Shown here in pieces: positions 45,118-53,006 of a stretch of 64,000 nucleotides of DNA (position 1 is the stretch's first letter; each line of letters begins with the position of its first letter). The translations under genes and the position numbers were made by a program. Origin of the DNA: Variovorax paradoxus (GTDB taxonomy: Bacteria; Pseudomonadota; Gammaproteobacteria; Burkholderiales; Burkholderiaceae_C); contig NZ_JXQQ01000028.1 of the NCBI RefSeq assembly GCF_000834655.1, positions 1 through 64,000 on the forward strand, given 5' to 3'. The notes beneath the pieces are model-generated. The model did no database searches. It was not told the origin of the DNA and saw nothing but the letters and a program-made list of their open reading frames with translations.

Positions 45118-46635
45118 ATGGAGCAAAAAACGATGGAGGCCAAGGGATCGAGCCTGGGGGGACGACAAGGAAGACTGCTGGGCGTCGGCGTGCCGGGGCT
45201 GGACGACGTGCTGGGCGGGGGCCTGGAGCCCCACCGCCTCTACCTGGTGGAAGGAACGCCGGGCGCCGGCAAGACGACCATCGCGCTGCAGTTCCTGCTG
45301 GAGGGGGCCCAACGGGGCGAATCGGTCCTTTACGTCACGCTCTCGGAAACCGAGAACGAGCTGCGCGGCGTCGCCAACTCCCACGGCTGGGACCTGTCGG
45401 GCATTCACGTGCGAGAGATGCTTCCCACGCAGGACAGCCTCCAGCCCGAAGAGCAATACACGATGTTCCACCCCTCGGAGGTGGAACTGAGCGAAACCAC
45501 GTTGCGCATCTTGAGCGACGTGGACACGCTCAAGCCTTCGCGCATCGTCTTCGACTCGCTGTCCGAGCTGCGTCTGCTCTCGGGCACGTCGCTGCGATAC
45601 CGCCGGCAGATCCTGGCCTTGAAGCAGTTCTTCGCGGGCCGGCAGTGCACGGTGCTGCTCCTGGACGACATGACCGCCACCGAGCACGACCTGCAGGTGC
45701 AGAGCATCGCGCACGCCGTGTTGCGGCTGGAGCAGCTCAATTCCGACTACGGCTCGGCGCGGCGGCGCCTGCTGGTCGTCAAGTACCGCGGCCAGGCGTA
45801 TCGCGGCGGCTTTCACGACTACAAGATCCACCGCGGGGGCCTGCAGGTGTTTCCGCGGCTCGTGGCTTCCGAGCACGCGACCAGCGGACCGCTGATCAAG
45901 ATGCCCAGCGGCATCGCCGAACTGGACGATCTGCTGGGGGGCGGCCTCGAGAAGGGAACGAGCACCCTGTTCGTCGGCGCGCCGGGTACCGGCAAATCGT
46001 CGGTGGCCGTTCAGTTCGCCGTTGCAGCTGCCCGGCGGGGGGAATGCGCGGCGCTTTTCATCTTCGACGAGAGCATCAACACGCTGCGCACGCGATGCGC
46101 CGGCCTGGGGATGGACCTGGAGCCTCACCTCGCGTCGGGACGCCTGCGCATCAAGCAGGTCGACCCCGCCGAGCTCTCGCCGGGCGAGCTGGTCCACGAG
46201 ATCCGCCTGGCCGTGACGGAACACGCGGCCAAGGTCGTCGTCATCGACAGCCTGAACGGCTATCTCAACGCGATGCCCGACGAGCGCTTCCTCATCGTCC
46301 AGCTGCATGAACTGCTGACCTATCTCGGACAGGCCGGCGTGGCCACGCTGCTGGTCGGCGCGCAGCACGGGCTGATCGGCATGCAGATGCAGACGCCGGT
46401 CGATGCCAGCTACCTCGCGGACGCGGTCGTGCTGCTGCGCTATTTCGAATTCGAGGGCGAGGTCCGGCAGGCCATCTCGGTGCTCAAGAAGCGCGGCGGC
46501 GCGCACGAGCGGACCATCCGCGACTTCTCGATGGACAGCACCGGGCTGCACGTGGGCGAGCCCCTGCGCCACTTCCGGGGCATCCTGAGCGGCATTCCCG
46601 TGCCTGTCGATGGCGTCACCGCCTCTCCGCCGTGA
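45118..46635 (+). CDS. KaiC-like double RecA-fold ATPase
   Basis: A 505-residue protein with two KaiC domains. Walker A motifs: GTPGAGKTT (46-54) and GAPGTGKSS (287-295). The C-terminal part aligns along its length with cyanobacterial KaiC; the autophosphorylation pair Ser-Thr is Ser431-Tyr432 here (DASYLADAVVLLRY). The catalytic Glu pairs of KaiC are changed to SE in the first and DE in the second domain. ATG 45118 is used; ATG 45133 also has a GGAG. The following kinase starts inside its stop codon, so the two act together, probably as an ATPase-timed or ATPase-gated signalling unit. No kaiA or kaiB is visible. Confidence 0.87.
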   Translation: MEQKTMEAKGSSLGGRQGRLLGVGVPGLDDVLGGGLEPHRLYLVEGTPGAGKTTIALQFLLEGAQRGESVLYVTLSETENELRGVANSHGWDLSGIHVREMLPTQDSLQPEEQYTMFHPSEVELSETTLRILSDVDTLKPSRIVFDSLSELRLLSGTSLRYRRQILALKQFFAGRQCTVLLLDDMTATEHDLQVQSIAHAVLRLEQLNSDYGSARRRLLVVKYRGQAYRGGFHDYKIHRGGLQVFPRLVASEHATSGPLIKMPSGIAELDDLLGGGLEKGTSTLFVGAPGTGKSSVAVQFAVAAARRGECAALFIFDESINTLRTRCAGLGMDLEPHLASGRLRIKQVDPAELSPGELVHEIRLAVTEHAAKVVVIDSLNGYLNAMPDERFLIVQLHELLTYLGQAGVATLLVGAQHGLIGMQMQTPVDASYLADAVVLLRYFEFEGEVRQAISVLKKRGGAHERTIRDFSMDSTGLHVGEPLRHFRGILSGIPVPVDGVTASPP

Positions 46636-48203
46636 CGACGAACGCGACGCCCCCCACGATCACGCACGAAGACCCGCAGCTGCGCGTCCTGCTCAGGACG
46701 GCCACCTCCAAGGACGCCGTGATGGCGGCAGCGGTGCTCGAACGCGCCGGGATCGCCACCCGGGTCTGCGCCACGCTGCACGAACTGGTGCTGGAAATCG
46801 GCCAGGGCGCGGGCGCCGTGCTGGTGTCCGAGGAAATGCTGTCGGGCAACGACGCCGCCTACCTGTCCGATGCGGTGTCGATGCAGCCACCGTGGTCGGA
46901 CCTTCCGGTGCTCGTGCTGGCCAAGCAAGGGGCCGATTCGCGCGCCGTTTCCGTGGCCATGGAGGGAATGGCCAACGTCACGGTGCTGGAGCGGCCGATC
47001 CGCGTGGCGGCGCTGGTCAGCGCGCTGCGAAGCGCCTTGCGGGCCCGCCGGCGCCAGTACGAACTGCGCCGGATCCTCAACGACCTGAACGAGGCCGACA
47101 AGCGCAAGACGGAATTCCTCGCGACGCTCGCGCACGAACTGCGCAACCCGATGGCACCGCTGAGCACGGCGCTCGCCATCCTCACGCGCAAGACGCTCAC
47201 GCCCGAGGCCGCGCAGCCGTACTACCAGCTCATGGGCCGCCAGATCGACCACATGGTGCGGCTCGTGAACGACCTGATGGAGGTGTCGCGCATCACCCGC
47301 GGAAAGATCGAACTCCAGCTGGCCGAGTTGATGGTCGACCACGTGATCCGCGATGCCGTGGAGCTCAGCCGGCCGCTGATGGATGCCGGCCGCCACAAGC
47401 TGCAGGTGCATGCGACGGATGCTTCCTTGGCTGTCGAGGGCGACGGGGTGCGGCTCACGCAGGTGTTCTCGAACCTCCTGAACAACGCGGCCAAGTACAC
47501 GCCCGAAGGCGGCCTGATCGACGTGTTCGTCGAGCGCGACGGCGCGGATGCGGTGGTCCGCATCCGAGACAACGGCGCCGGCCTTCCGCCGGACATGCTG
47601 GCGTCGATCTTCGATATGTTCGTGCAGGTGAGCGGCACGGCCAGGGCCGCCCAGGGAGGCCTGGGCATCGGGCTCACGCTGGTGAAGAGCCTGGTGGAGC
47701 TGCACGGCGGCACGGTCAGCGCCAAGAGCGGCGGGCTGGGCCAGGGCAGCGAATTCGTGGTGACCTTGCCTTTGTCGATCGCTCACGACGCGGCCACCGA
47801 AAAGCGCGCCGCCCCCGCGCCCGAAGTGGCCATCGCCCGGCACAGCATCCTGGTGGTCGACGACAACCGCGATGCGGCGGAATCACTGGCGGCGCTGCTG
47901 GGCCTTCTCGGGGCGCGCACCGCGGTGGCTTTCAGCGGCGCCGAAGCACTGAAAACGGCCGACGACTTTCGTCCTTCGCTGGCGATCCTGGACATCGGCA
48001 TGCCCGGAATGGATGGCTGCGAGCTGGCCCGAAGGCTTCGGGCCGACCCCGCGCACACGGGGCTGGCGCTGATCGCGCTCACGGGCTGGGGCCAACCCGA
48101 CGACAGGGTGCGCATCGCCCAGGCCGGCTTCGACCATCACTTGCTCAAGCCGGTCGATATGGAAGAGCTGTCGACGGCCCTGCGACGGTTGGCGCAGCGC
48201 TAG
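46632..48203 (+). CDS. Hybrid histidine kinase partner of the KaiC-like protein
   Basis: A soluble 523-residue protein. Residues 16-140 look like a degenerate receiver (RVLLRTATSKDAVMAAAVLERAG, with no recognisable phospho-Asp at the usual site), followed by HisKA (His168 in TLAHELRNPMAPL), HATPase (about 265-382, GGLGIGLTLVKSLVELHGG) and a C-terminal receiver (405-520, Asp454 in AILDIGMPGMDG). It starts with GTG overlapping the KaiC stop (GTGA). The degenerate front domain may be the docking face for KaiC. The output regulator is not encoded nearby. Confidence 0.85.
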   Translation: MTTNATPPTITHEDPQLRVLLRTATSKDAVMAAAVLERAGIATRVCATLHELVLEIGQGAGAVLVSEEMLSGNDAAYLSDAVSMQPPWSDLPVLVLAKQGADSRAVSVAMEGMANVTVLERPIRVAALVSALRSALRARRRQYELRRILNDLNEADKRKTEFLATLAHELRNPMAPLSTALAILTRKTLTPEAAQPYYQLMGRQIDHMVRLVNDLMEVSRITRGKIELQLAELMVDHVIRDAVELSRPLMDAGRHKLQVHATDASLAVEGDGVRLTQVFSNLLNNAAKYTPEGGLIDVFVERDGADAVVRIRDNGAGLPPDMLASIFDMFVQVSGTARAAQGGLGIGLTLVKSLVELHGGTVSAKSGGLGQGSEFVVTLPLSIAHDAATEKRAAPAPEVAIARHSILVVDDNRDAAESLAALLGLLGARTAVAFSGAEALKTADDFRPSLAILDIGMPGMDGCELARRLRADPAHTGLALIALTGWGQPDDRVRIAQAGFDHHLLKPVDMEELSTALRRLAQR

Positions 48204-48216
48204 CTGAACGGGCGCT

Positions 48217-48435
48217 TCAGGCGCTGCCCAGCCAGCGCAGGGCGCGGTGGCCGAGCGGCGTCAGTTCTGTGACTGTCGCCACAGGCATATCGCTTTCGGG
48301 AGAACGAGGCAGCGGGAAAGTCGCCTTCACACAGCCCTCGTGCAGCAGGGCCTGGACGGCGGCAATGCCTTGCGCACCTGCGACGGTGGCGGGCAATTGC
48401 TGCGTGGAGAGATAGTGCAACAGCGAGTGGCGCAT
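48217..48435 (-). CDS. Small hypothetical protein
   Basis: 72 residues, starting MRHSLLHYLSTQQLP and ending TELTPLGHRALRWLGSA, which looks like a helix-rich or winged-helix fragment. AAGAAG precedes the ATG at 48435. It converges with the hybrid kinase gene (13-bp gap). No family recognised; the composition and codon use look coding. Confidence 0.55.
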   Translation of the reverse strand: MRHSLLHYLSTQQLPATVAGAQGIAAVQALLHEGCVKATFPLPRSPESDMPVATVTELTPLGHRALRWLGSA

Positions 48436-48743
48436 GCTTCTTGAAGTCCTTGACGAACGGCAGGCCTCGCACAAGGCGTGGATAAGGAAATCTTGACGAC
48501 CTTCGGCTTCGAGGAACCGCTGCAAGGAGCGGGTGCAAAAGCGGGTACAGAAGCAACCTCTACCAACGCCGGAAGACCGTCAAGATCCAGTATGGTTCTC
48601 CAGACTTAAGCCGAACTGAACAAGTCGTCATGCCTGCAATCCGGCGACAAGGCTAGTTCGGCGACCGGCCACTCGCCAGTGCCGAAGGTCATTCGAGGGT
48701 CTGGCCGATGCGGCAACGCTTGCCTACCGCTTGTACCCGTCCT
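48436..48743. other. 308-bp gap, nothing recognised
   Basis: No convincing open frame, hairpin or repeat was found between the two small genes. The promoter of the 72-residue protein must lie at its left end. Confidence 0.4.
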
Positions 48744-48821
48744 TCAGAAATGCTGCGCAACGATCACCACGGCGCCGGCCAACGAGATGGCTCCACCAAT
48801 GACTCTTCTGAACATCTTCAT
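48744..48821 (-). CDS. 25-residue single-helix membrane peptide
   Basis: A very short frame, MKMFRRVIGGAISLAGAVVI followed by VAQHF and a stop. A basic N-terminus (K, R, R) precedes about 17 hydrophobic residues, the pattern of a small membrane protein with its N-terminus inside. GGAGAG lies 6-9 bases before the ATG, a strong ribosome site for so short a frame. Isolated; function unknown. It could be a toxin-like or regulatory membrane peptide. Confidence 0.5.
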   Translation of the reverse strand: MKMFRRVIGGAISLAGAVVIVAQHF

Positions 48822-48929
48822 ACGGCTCTCCAACAGTGAGTGCTGATGGTGCCGTGTTTGAGCACGCCGGGGGTTTGGCAATATTCATGTCCGGGATAGG
48901 GACGGCCGACTTGCGTGCCCGGCAGGCGC

Positions 48930-49214
48930 TCAGGTCGCCGAGGTCAAACCCGGCTTGCGGGTGCCATCCAGCGAATACAACTGGGGCCGATCGTCCGCAA
49001 GAACGTCGGCAGGCCCGTGTTCCGCGACACGCGGCTGCCGGTAGAGCTCGCTCTCGAGCCGCCGGACGCGCTCGGCATACATCCGCGCCAATGCGCTGTG
49101 ATGCTCCGCGGCAGCCTGGTGCTCGATGCGCGCCATCTGCGCTTCCTCCAGCAATGCCGAAGCCCTTTTGAGGTAGGCGGTATGGTTGGGACGAAACAAG
49201 AAGTCGAAGGTCAT
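48930..49214 (-). CDS. Small coiled-coil hypothetical protein
   Basis: 94 residues, MTFDFLFRPNHTAYLKRASA, then a long helix rich in Ala, Glu and Arg (ALLEEAQMARIEHQAAAEHH) likely to form a coiled coil, and a polar tail. AAGGAG with a 6-base spacer precedes the ATG. No family recognised. Confidence 0.65.
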   Translation of the reverse strand: MTFDFLFRPNHTAYLKRASALLEEAQMARIEHQAAAEHHSALARMYAERVRRLESELYRQPRVAEHGPADVLADDRPQLYSLDGTRKPGLTSAT

Positions 49215-49508
49215 TTCATGCTCCTTGCCGCGAGAGTGCGGTCTGGAGATGTTCCTCCTCGAGCTCTCCTGGAGTCTGTCAGCGCGCGCCTACCCCGGGT
49301 CGGCGCGAGGATTACCTTTGCCTAACACACGGCCGTTTCAGGTTTTCCATTTTCAATGGGGACAATGTTGTGGAAAACCGTGTGTGAAGCGTTCAGGATC
49401 GTTGCCTGGCGTGGCCTGCAACACGGTGCCTGCAAAAGCGGCAGTGGATGAAAAATATTTGGCTTTGCCCGAATTCCGTTCCTTGCGGGGCACAAAAACG
49501 TCGTCTGG

Positions 49509-49514
49509 TACAAT
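49509..49514 (+). promoter_or_regulatory. Candidate -10 box of small RNA A
   Basis: TACAAT followed by CGCGCC, a common sigma-70 -10 context in Burkholderiales. The best -35 (TTGCGG at 49483) is 20 bases upstream, longer than ideal. It is placed so that transcription would begin about 49520, just before the first hairpin. Confidence 0.4.
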
Positions 49515-49520
49515 CGCGCC

Positions 49521-49698
49521 TCGCTCAGATTTGCTTTGAGCGTTGCCTGGCCAGGCAAGCCGAATCTCACACCGGCGCGTCGAAGTCACTACGACGAGAA
49601 AAACAACAAGTGGCTTCCGCAATTGAACATTTGCCGTAACGTGGACCGCGTGAGAGTTCACGACCACATTCCAAAGCCCGCCTCGTGCGGGCTTTTTC
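49521..49698 (+). ncRNA. Candidate small RNA A (about 180 nt)
   Basis: No coding frame, but a dense run of inverted repeats: CGCTCA/TGAGCG (49522-49542), a perfect 16-bp palindrome TTGCCTGGCCAGGCAA (49543-49558), GAAGTCAC/GTGGCTTC (49582-49617, one G-U pair) and a two-part stem GTGG..CGTGA/TCACG..CCAC (49641-49667), then an intrinsic terminator. A -10 lies directly upstream. The element stands alone, since the next gene is on the other strand. It does not fit 6S, tmRNA, RNase P or SRP RNA by eye. The strand is set by the terminator. Confidence 0.45.
49673..49697 (+). terminator. Intrinsic terminator of small RNA A
   Basis: AAGCCCGC, loop CTCGT, GCGGGCTT, then T5. The core AGCCCGCCTCGTGCGGGCTT is identical to the hairpin at 50702-50721. 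Confidence 0.75.
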
Positions 49699-49713
49699 AT
49701 TGGCCGTCCTGCT

Positions 49714-50085
49714 CTAGCCCGCGAGTTCGCTCTCCATTTCCCGCTCGGCGCCACGCGGAAGCTCGGCCAGGAACGTCGCCACGATGATGGCTGCAGCCCG
49801 ATCGACTTCGAGCACATCGCCGATGCCAAACTGGAGCAAGGCCGTCTTTCCCGACGAGCCGAGCGGCCGGCGCAGTTCGAGCAGAACCTCGGCCGCCAGT
49901 TCGCGGTCGGTGCGTGCCCGGCCGTCGGGCCGCATCACCCAGCGATCGACCTGATCGAACGGCATGCTGCGAAAGACCCCCACCACGGGGAAATACTGGA
50001 ACCGCTCTTCGTCGAGCCAGATCGGAATGCTGAAGCGACACAGAAATGTGTCCACCTCAGGTGACAGTTCATTCTTAACTCCCAT
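49714..50085 (-). CDS. Hypothetical protein, 123 residues
   Basis: A soluble protein starting MGVKNELSPEVDTFLCRFSI, with WLDEERFQYFPVVGVFRSM and an alpha-helical second half (ELAAEVLLELRRPL, ADRAAAIIVATFLAEL-like). ATG 50085 has GAGGTG upstream. No family recognised. Its stop lies 16 bp from the terminator of small RNA A. Confidence 0.65.
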   Translation of the reverse strand: MGVKNELSPEVDTFLCRFSIPIWLDEERFQYFPVVGVFRSMPFDQVDRWVMRPDGRARTDRELAAEVLLELRRPLGSSGKTALLQFGIGDVLEVDRAAAIIVATFLAELPRGAEREMESELAG

Positions 50086-50231
50086 GAGACACCTCTTCTT
50101 GTTGCGAAGAGTGTGCTGCACCGATGTGCCCGTTGGAATGCCTGGCCTGCGACATAAGGCACAGCAAGACACAATTACACAAACTTCGTGGCGTGAAGTG
50201 GCACAAATTCACGCCTCCAAAAACCTCCCGC

Positions 50232-50370
50232 GCAAAAAAAACCCAGCACCAGGCTGGGTTGAATCTCTTTAAGTGCTGTCACACACAGAGAACTCGCACT
50301 TCGAAGCGAGTTCGCAAAATCTAGGGCTTCACAGAGGCACCTCCTGTCAGACGAGACCGACACTTCAAAC
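50232..50370 (-). ncRNA. Candidate small RNA B (minus strand)
   Basis: A strong minus-strand intrinsic terminator (50233-50260) has no gene in front of it. Reading into it on the minus strand there is a perfect 8-bp hairpin, GAACTCGC/GCGAGTTC (50290-50313), and a short AGGAGGTGCCTCT element. A 3-codon frame (GTG AAG CCC, stop) behind AGGAGG is too short to call. The 5' end is not known; a TATAGC at 50371-50376 could be part of the promoter. Confidence 0.35.
50233..50260 (-). terminator. Intrinsic terminator, minus strand
   Basis: AACCCAGC (50240-50247), loop ACCAG, GCTGGGTT (50253-50260). On the minus strand the stem is followed by a run of T (A7-8 at 50234-50241 on the plus strand). Confidence 0.75.
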
Positions 50371-50424
50371 GCTATAGCGAACCCGCAACGGTTGTCGCCT
50401 GCCAACTACTTCACGTTTTTAAGT

Positions 50425-50590
50425 GTGTCCTACGCCGACAGCCTAAATTTGGCTTACAGGCGTTTCGATCCATCTCCGCGACTATCGAACGGCTGTCACG
50501 CAACAGGGCCGCATACAAGAAGAGCTCTCTGTTTCGTCCTTAGAGCGCCCCGACAGGGCTCCTCGAACCCGCTTCGGCGGGTATTTTTTT
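50425..50590 (+). ncRNA. Candidate small RNA C (plus strand)
   Basis: A structured non-coding stretch ending in a textbook terminator. An outer stem GACAGCC/GGCTGTC (50437-50443 with 50491-50497) encloses TTCGAT/ATCGAA (50464-50469 with 50484-50489). A further GAG/CTC plus CCC/GGG hairpin lies at 50543-50561, then the terminator at 50567-50590. No downstream plus-strand gene exists, so this is not a leader. The promoter was not found. Confidence 0.4.
50567..50590 (+). terminator. Intrinsic terminator of small RNA C
   Basis: ACCCGC, tetraloop TTCG, GCGGGT, then A and T7. A very stable UUCG-type hairpin with a strong U-run. Confidence 0.8.
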
Positions 50591-50701
50591 GCCCGGACGA
50601 CTCCTCCCAGAAGTCTCCTATCTTGGGACTCATCATTGACCTGCCCGCCGCGTCCCGCGCCGGGCTCCTCCCTCCGGCCCCCGCGCAAGTACGGGCCATT
50701 C

Positions 50702-50727
50702 AGCCCGCCTCGTGCGGGCTTCTTTTT
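50702..50727 (+). terminator. Intrinsic terminator with the same core as the one of RNA A
   Basis: AGCCCGCCTCGTGCGGGCTT then CT5. No plus-strand gene lies before it; the 110 bp upstream hold an imperfect 10-bp hairpin (GCCCGCCGCG/CGCGCCGGGC). It may end a fourth short RNA (about 50600-50727) or back up terminator C. It does not carry a T-run in the direction of the serine hydrolase gene. Confidence 0.65.
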
Positions 50728-50811
50728 GCGCCGCGGGGACGCTCGCTTGGACAACCTTCATGCGCAGGCGTTGGCTCGACGTGAACTGGACGCACCCGCC
50801 ATGCGCGGCCA

Positions 50812-52767
50812 TTACGACGACGGAGGCCTTCCCTGCGCATTCGGTTCTGGCTGGAACACGAAGCTTCCTTCGCGCAGTTCCTCCGACAGTCGCCGGAAAT
50901 CCGTCGGGTCCTGCACCGTGGCCATGCGCAGTTCGACAAGGTCGCGACCTGCAAAGCCAGGAACCTTGATCGTCATGCCCGCCGTGAAGTCGTCGAGTAC
51001 TCGCAGCAGTTGCTTGTTGTTCCACAGCACGTAACCCGCCAGTTCCGCCAGTTCGCCGATGGTGCCGGTCGTCGGCCCAAGCAGTTTGACCATCGACTGC
51101 GGGGACTCGTTGGTGCAGACCCAGCGGCTGCCGACGCGTGCGCGCCAGGCCTCCGGCAAAGACGCCTCCAGCGGCGGCAACCTCTCGCCCAGCACAGTGC
51201 CGTTCCAGTAGAGCCTGTTGCCCGAGAGCACACGCGACATCAGATAGGAATGCCCACCCACGGTCTGGAAGCGAATGCAGGCGACGGCGTTTCCATCGGA
51301 CCACCAGGAGCCATCGCTTCGTTCACGCAGTTCCCCGATCCCCTGCACGCTCTCCCAGTGGCCTGCCGCGGACCAGAGACTCAGCGTCAGCGAGCCGTCG
51401 CGCGCGGCCACGATCTTCAGCGGCCCGGACTCACTCGCATAGATGCCGGCCAGCTTCGAGATGTCGGCCGTGGACGACGCCAGCGGCGGCACGGTCGAGA
51501 CGATGGCAGGAGGCAGCGACGCGATCGCCCTGCGCTCTCGGGCCGCGCGCAGCAGCACACCTTCTGCCAGCGCGAGCGCGCCGTAGTCGAAACCGTTGCC
51601 GCTGATCATCATGGCCAGACGCGGCTCGGGCAGAACGAAAAACCGGGACGAAAAGAAACAGGTGTCCCCACCCTTCTGCCATCCCTGCAAGCCCCCTGCC
51701 GCCACGCCCTGCTGGCGGACGTCATCCCATCCGAGCCCCCAGGTCATCGACGACGCGGCAGGGTTGGAAATGCGGACATGAGCGCTCTGGTCCTCGCCCA
51801 TCAGCCGGATTGCCTCGGCCGAGACGATGCGCCGCCCCTGAAAGGTGCCACGGTCGAGGAACAGTCGTGCGAGCTTCATCATGTCGCCGGGCGTGGAGAA
51901 CGCGCCTCCAGTGGCGTAGCCCGGCATCATCTCCTGCGGCCGTCGCTTGCCCTCGTAGTACGGATGCACAAAGGTACCTTCGGGCAGGTGGGGCAGGTGC
52001 GCGACCGGATATCCGGTCAGGCGCATGCCCAACGGATCGAAGATTTCCTCTTGAACGAAGTCGGTGAAGTCCTTGCCGGTGAGTTCGCGCACCAGCGGTT
52101 CGAGCAGCGTGAATCCATCGTTGCAATACACCGCCAGTTCGCCGGGCTCGTGCTTCAGGTGCGACTGCGACAACGCCTGCATCGTGTCCTGTGCGTAGTC
52201 GGCGATGGGTACGAAAGCGAACGCATTTCGATAGTTGGTGCCAGGCATTCCCGACGCGTGGGACAGCAGGTGGCGCACCGTGATGCGCGTGAAGCCCGGC
52301 GAGCGCATCCTGAAAGAAGGCAGCAGTTCGACGACCGGCTGCTCCAGCGCCAACTTGCCCCGGTCGCGAAGAATCATGATGACCAGCGTCGCGAACATCT
52401 TGGAGACCGAGCCGACGTTGACGCGCATCTCGGGCGCGGCCAGAACGCCCCGCTCGCGATCGGCATGACCGAAGGCCTCCTGCCACACCACGCGGTCATC
52501 GGCCAGCAGGGCCACGGACACGGCTGTGGTGCTGCTGCCGCTCCGGCTCAGCGTCGCCTGTATGGCCTCGCGGCACCAGCGAACCGCTTCGCAAACGGTC
52601 GTGTCGGACGGCAACGCGGCCACGTTGCCCGCTCCCGAGTTGCCACCGCCGCAGGCCTGCAGCATCGAACCCGCCAGTCCTGCCGTGGCCAGGTTCAGGC
52701 AATGGCGGCGCGTCATCGGTCGTCGCGAAGCGGCCGGAAGACCGGCGAAGTCGTGCGTTGCAGTCAT
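50812..52767 (-). CDS. Beta-lactamase-fold serine hydrolase, lipoprotein (paralog 1)
   Basis: A 651-residue secreted lipoprotein: an RR-containing signal (TRRHCLNLATAGLAGSMLQAC, lipid Cys39 at its end), then a class C-like beta-lactamase/DD-peptidase domain with Ser120-x2-Lys123 (VGSVSKMF) and Tyr214-Cys-Asn216. A C-terminal extension of about 200 residues (from about 450) carries an own beta-rich domain. It shares its whole length with the gene at 54318-56171. It could be an esterase, D-peptidase or beta-lactamase-like enzyme. It is divergent from the pseudoenzyme gene. Confidence 0.86.
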   Translation of the reverse strand: MTATHDFAGLPAASRRPMTRRHCLNLATAGLAGSMLQACGGGNSGAGNVAALPSDTTVCEAVRWCREAIQATLSRSGSSTTAVSVALLADDRVVWQEAFGHADRERGVLAAPEMRVNVGSVSKMFATLVIMILRDRGKLALEQPVVELLPSFRMRSPGFTRITVRHLLSHASGMPGTNYRNAFAFVPIADYAQDTMQALSQSHLKHEPGELAVYCNDGFTLLEPLVRELTGKDFTDFVQEEIFDPLGMRLTGYPVAHLPHLPEGTFVHPYYEGKRRPQEMMPGYATGGAFSTPGDMMKLARLFLDRGTFQGRRIVSAEAIRLMGEDQSAHVRISNPAASSMTWGLGWDDVRQQGVAAGGLQGWQKGGDTCFFSSRFFVLPEPRLAMMISGNGFDYGALALAEGVLLRAARERRAIASLPPAIVSTVPPLASSTADISKLAGIYASESGPLKIVAARDGSLTLSLWSAAGHWESVQGIGELRERSDGSWWSDGNAVACIRFQTVGGHSYLMSRVLSGNRLYWNGTVLGERLPPLEASLPEAWRARVGSRWVCTNESPQSMVKLLGPTTGTIGELAELAGYVLWNNKQLLRVLDDFTAGMTIKVPGFAGRDLVELRMATVQDPTDFRRLSEELREGSFVFQPEPNAQGRPPSS

Positions 52768-53006
52768 GGTTCCCGTGCGTGATCCAGACCATCCGGGGAC
52801 GGCTGCAACAACCTCTTCTCTTGAATCGGTCGAGCTTAAGCGCGGCTCGATGAACGAGACCAGCGGTCGCGCATTACACATGCAACTTAAGCACCAGCGA
52901 GCAGGCCAGATCGCGAGAATCGACGCGATCTCGACGATGCGGCATGCCGGAACGGTGACGCCGTAGCTTGTGCGACCGAGTCGATCACCAACCGGACACC
53001 GACTCG

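Noticed and set aside
49353..49829. A 158-codon minus-strand frame over small RNA A
   Set aside because: It crosses the terminator and the end of the hypothetical gene in another frame, and has no protein-like features.
50320..50350. A GTG-AAG-CCC-stop mini frame behind AGGAGG, possibly a leader peptide
   Set aside because: Three codons with no downstream gene on that strand; cannot be supported.
50175..50405. A 76-codon minus-strand frame over small RNA B
   Set aside because: Runs through the intrinsic terminator and lacks a ribosome site; the hairpins explain the sequence better.
49521..50590. 6S RNA, tmRNA, RNase P RNA or SRP RNA as the identity of the structured stretches
   Set aside because: None of the signature segments of these RNAs could be recognised on either strand.
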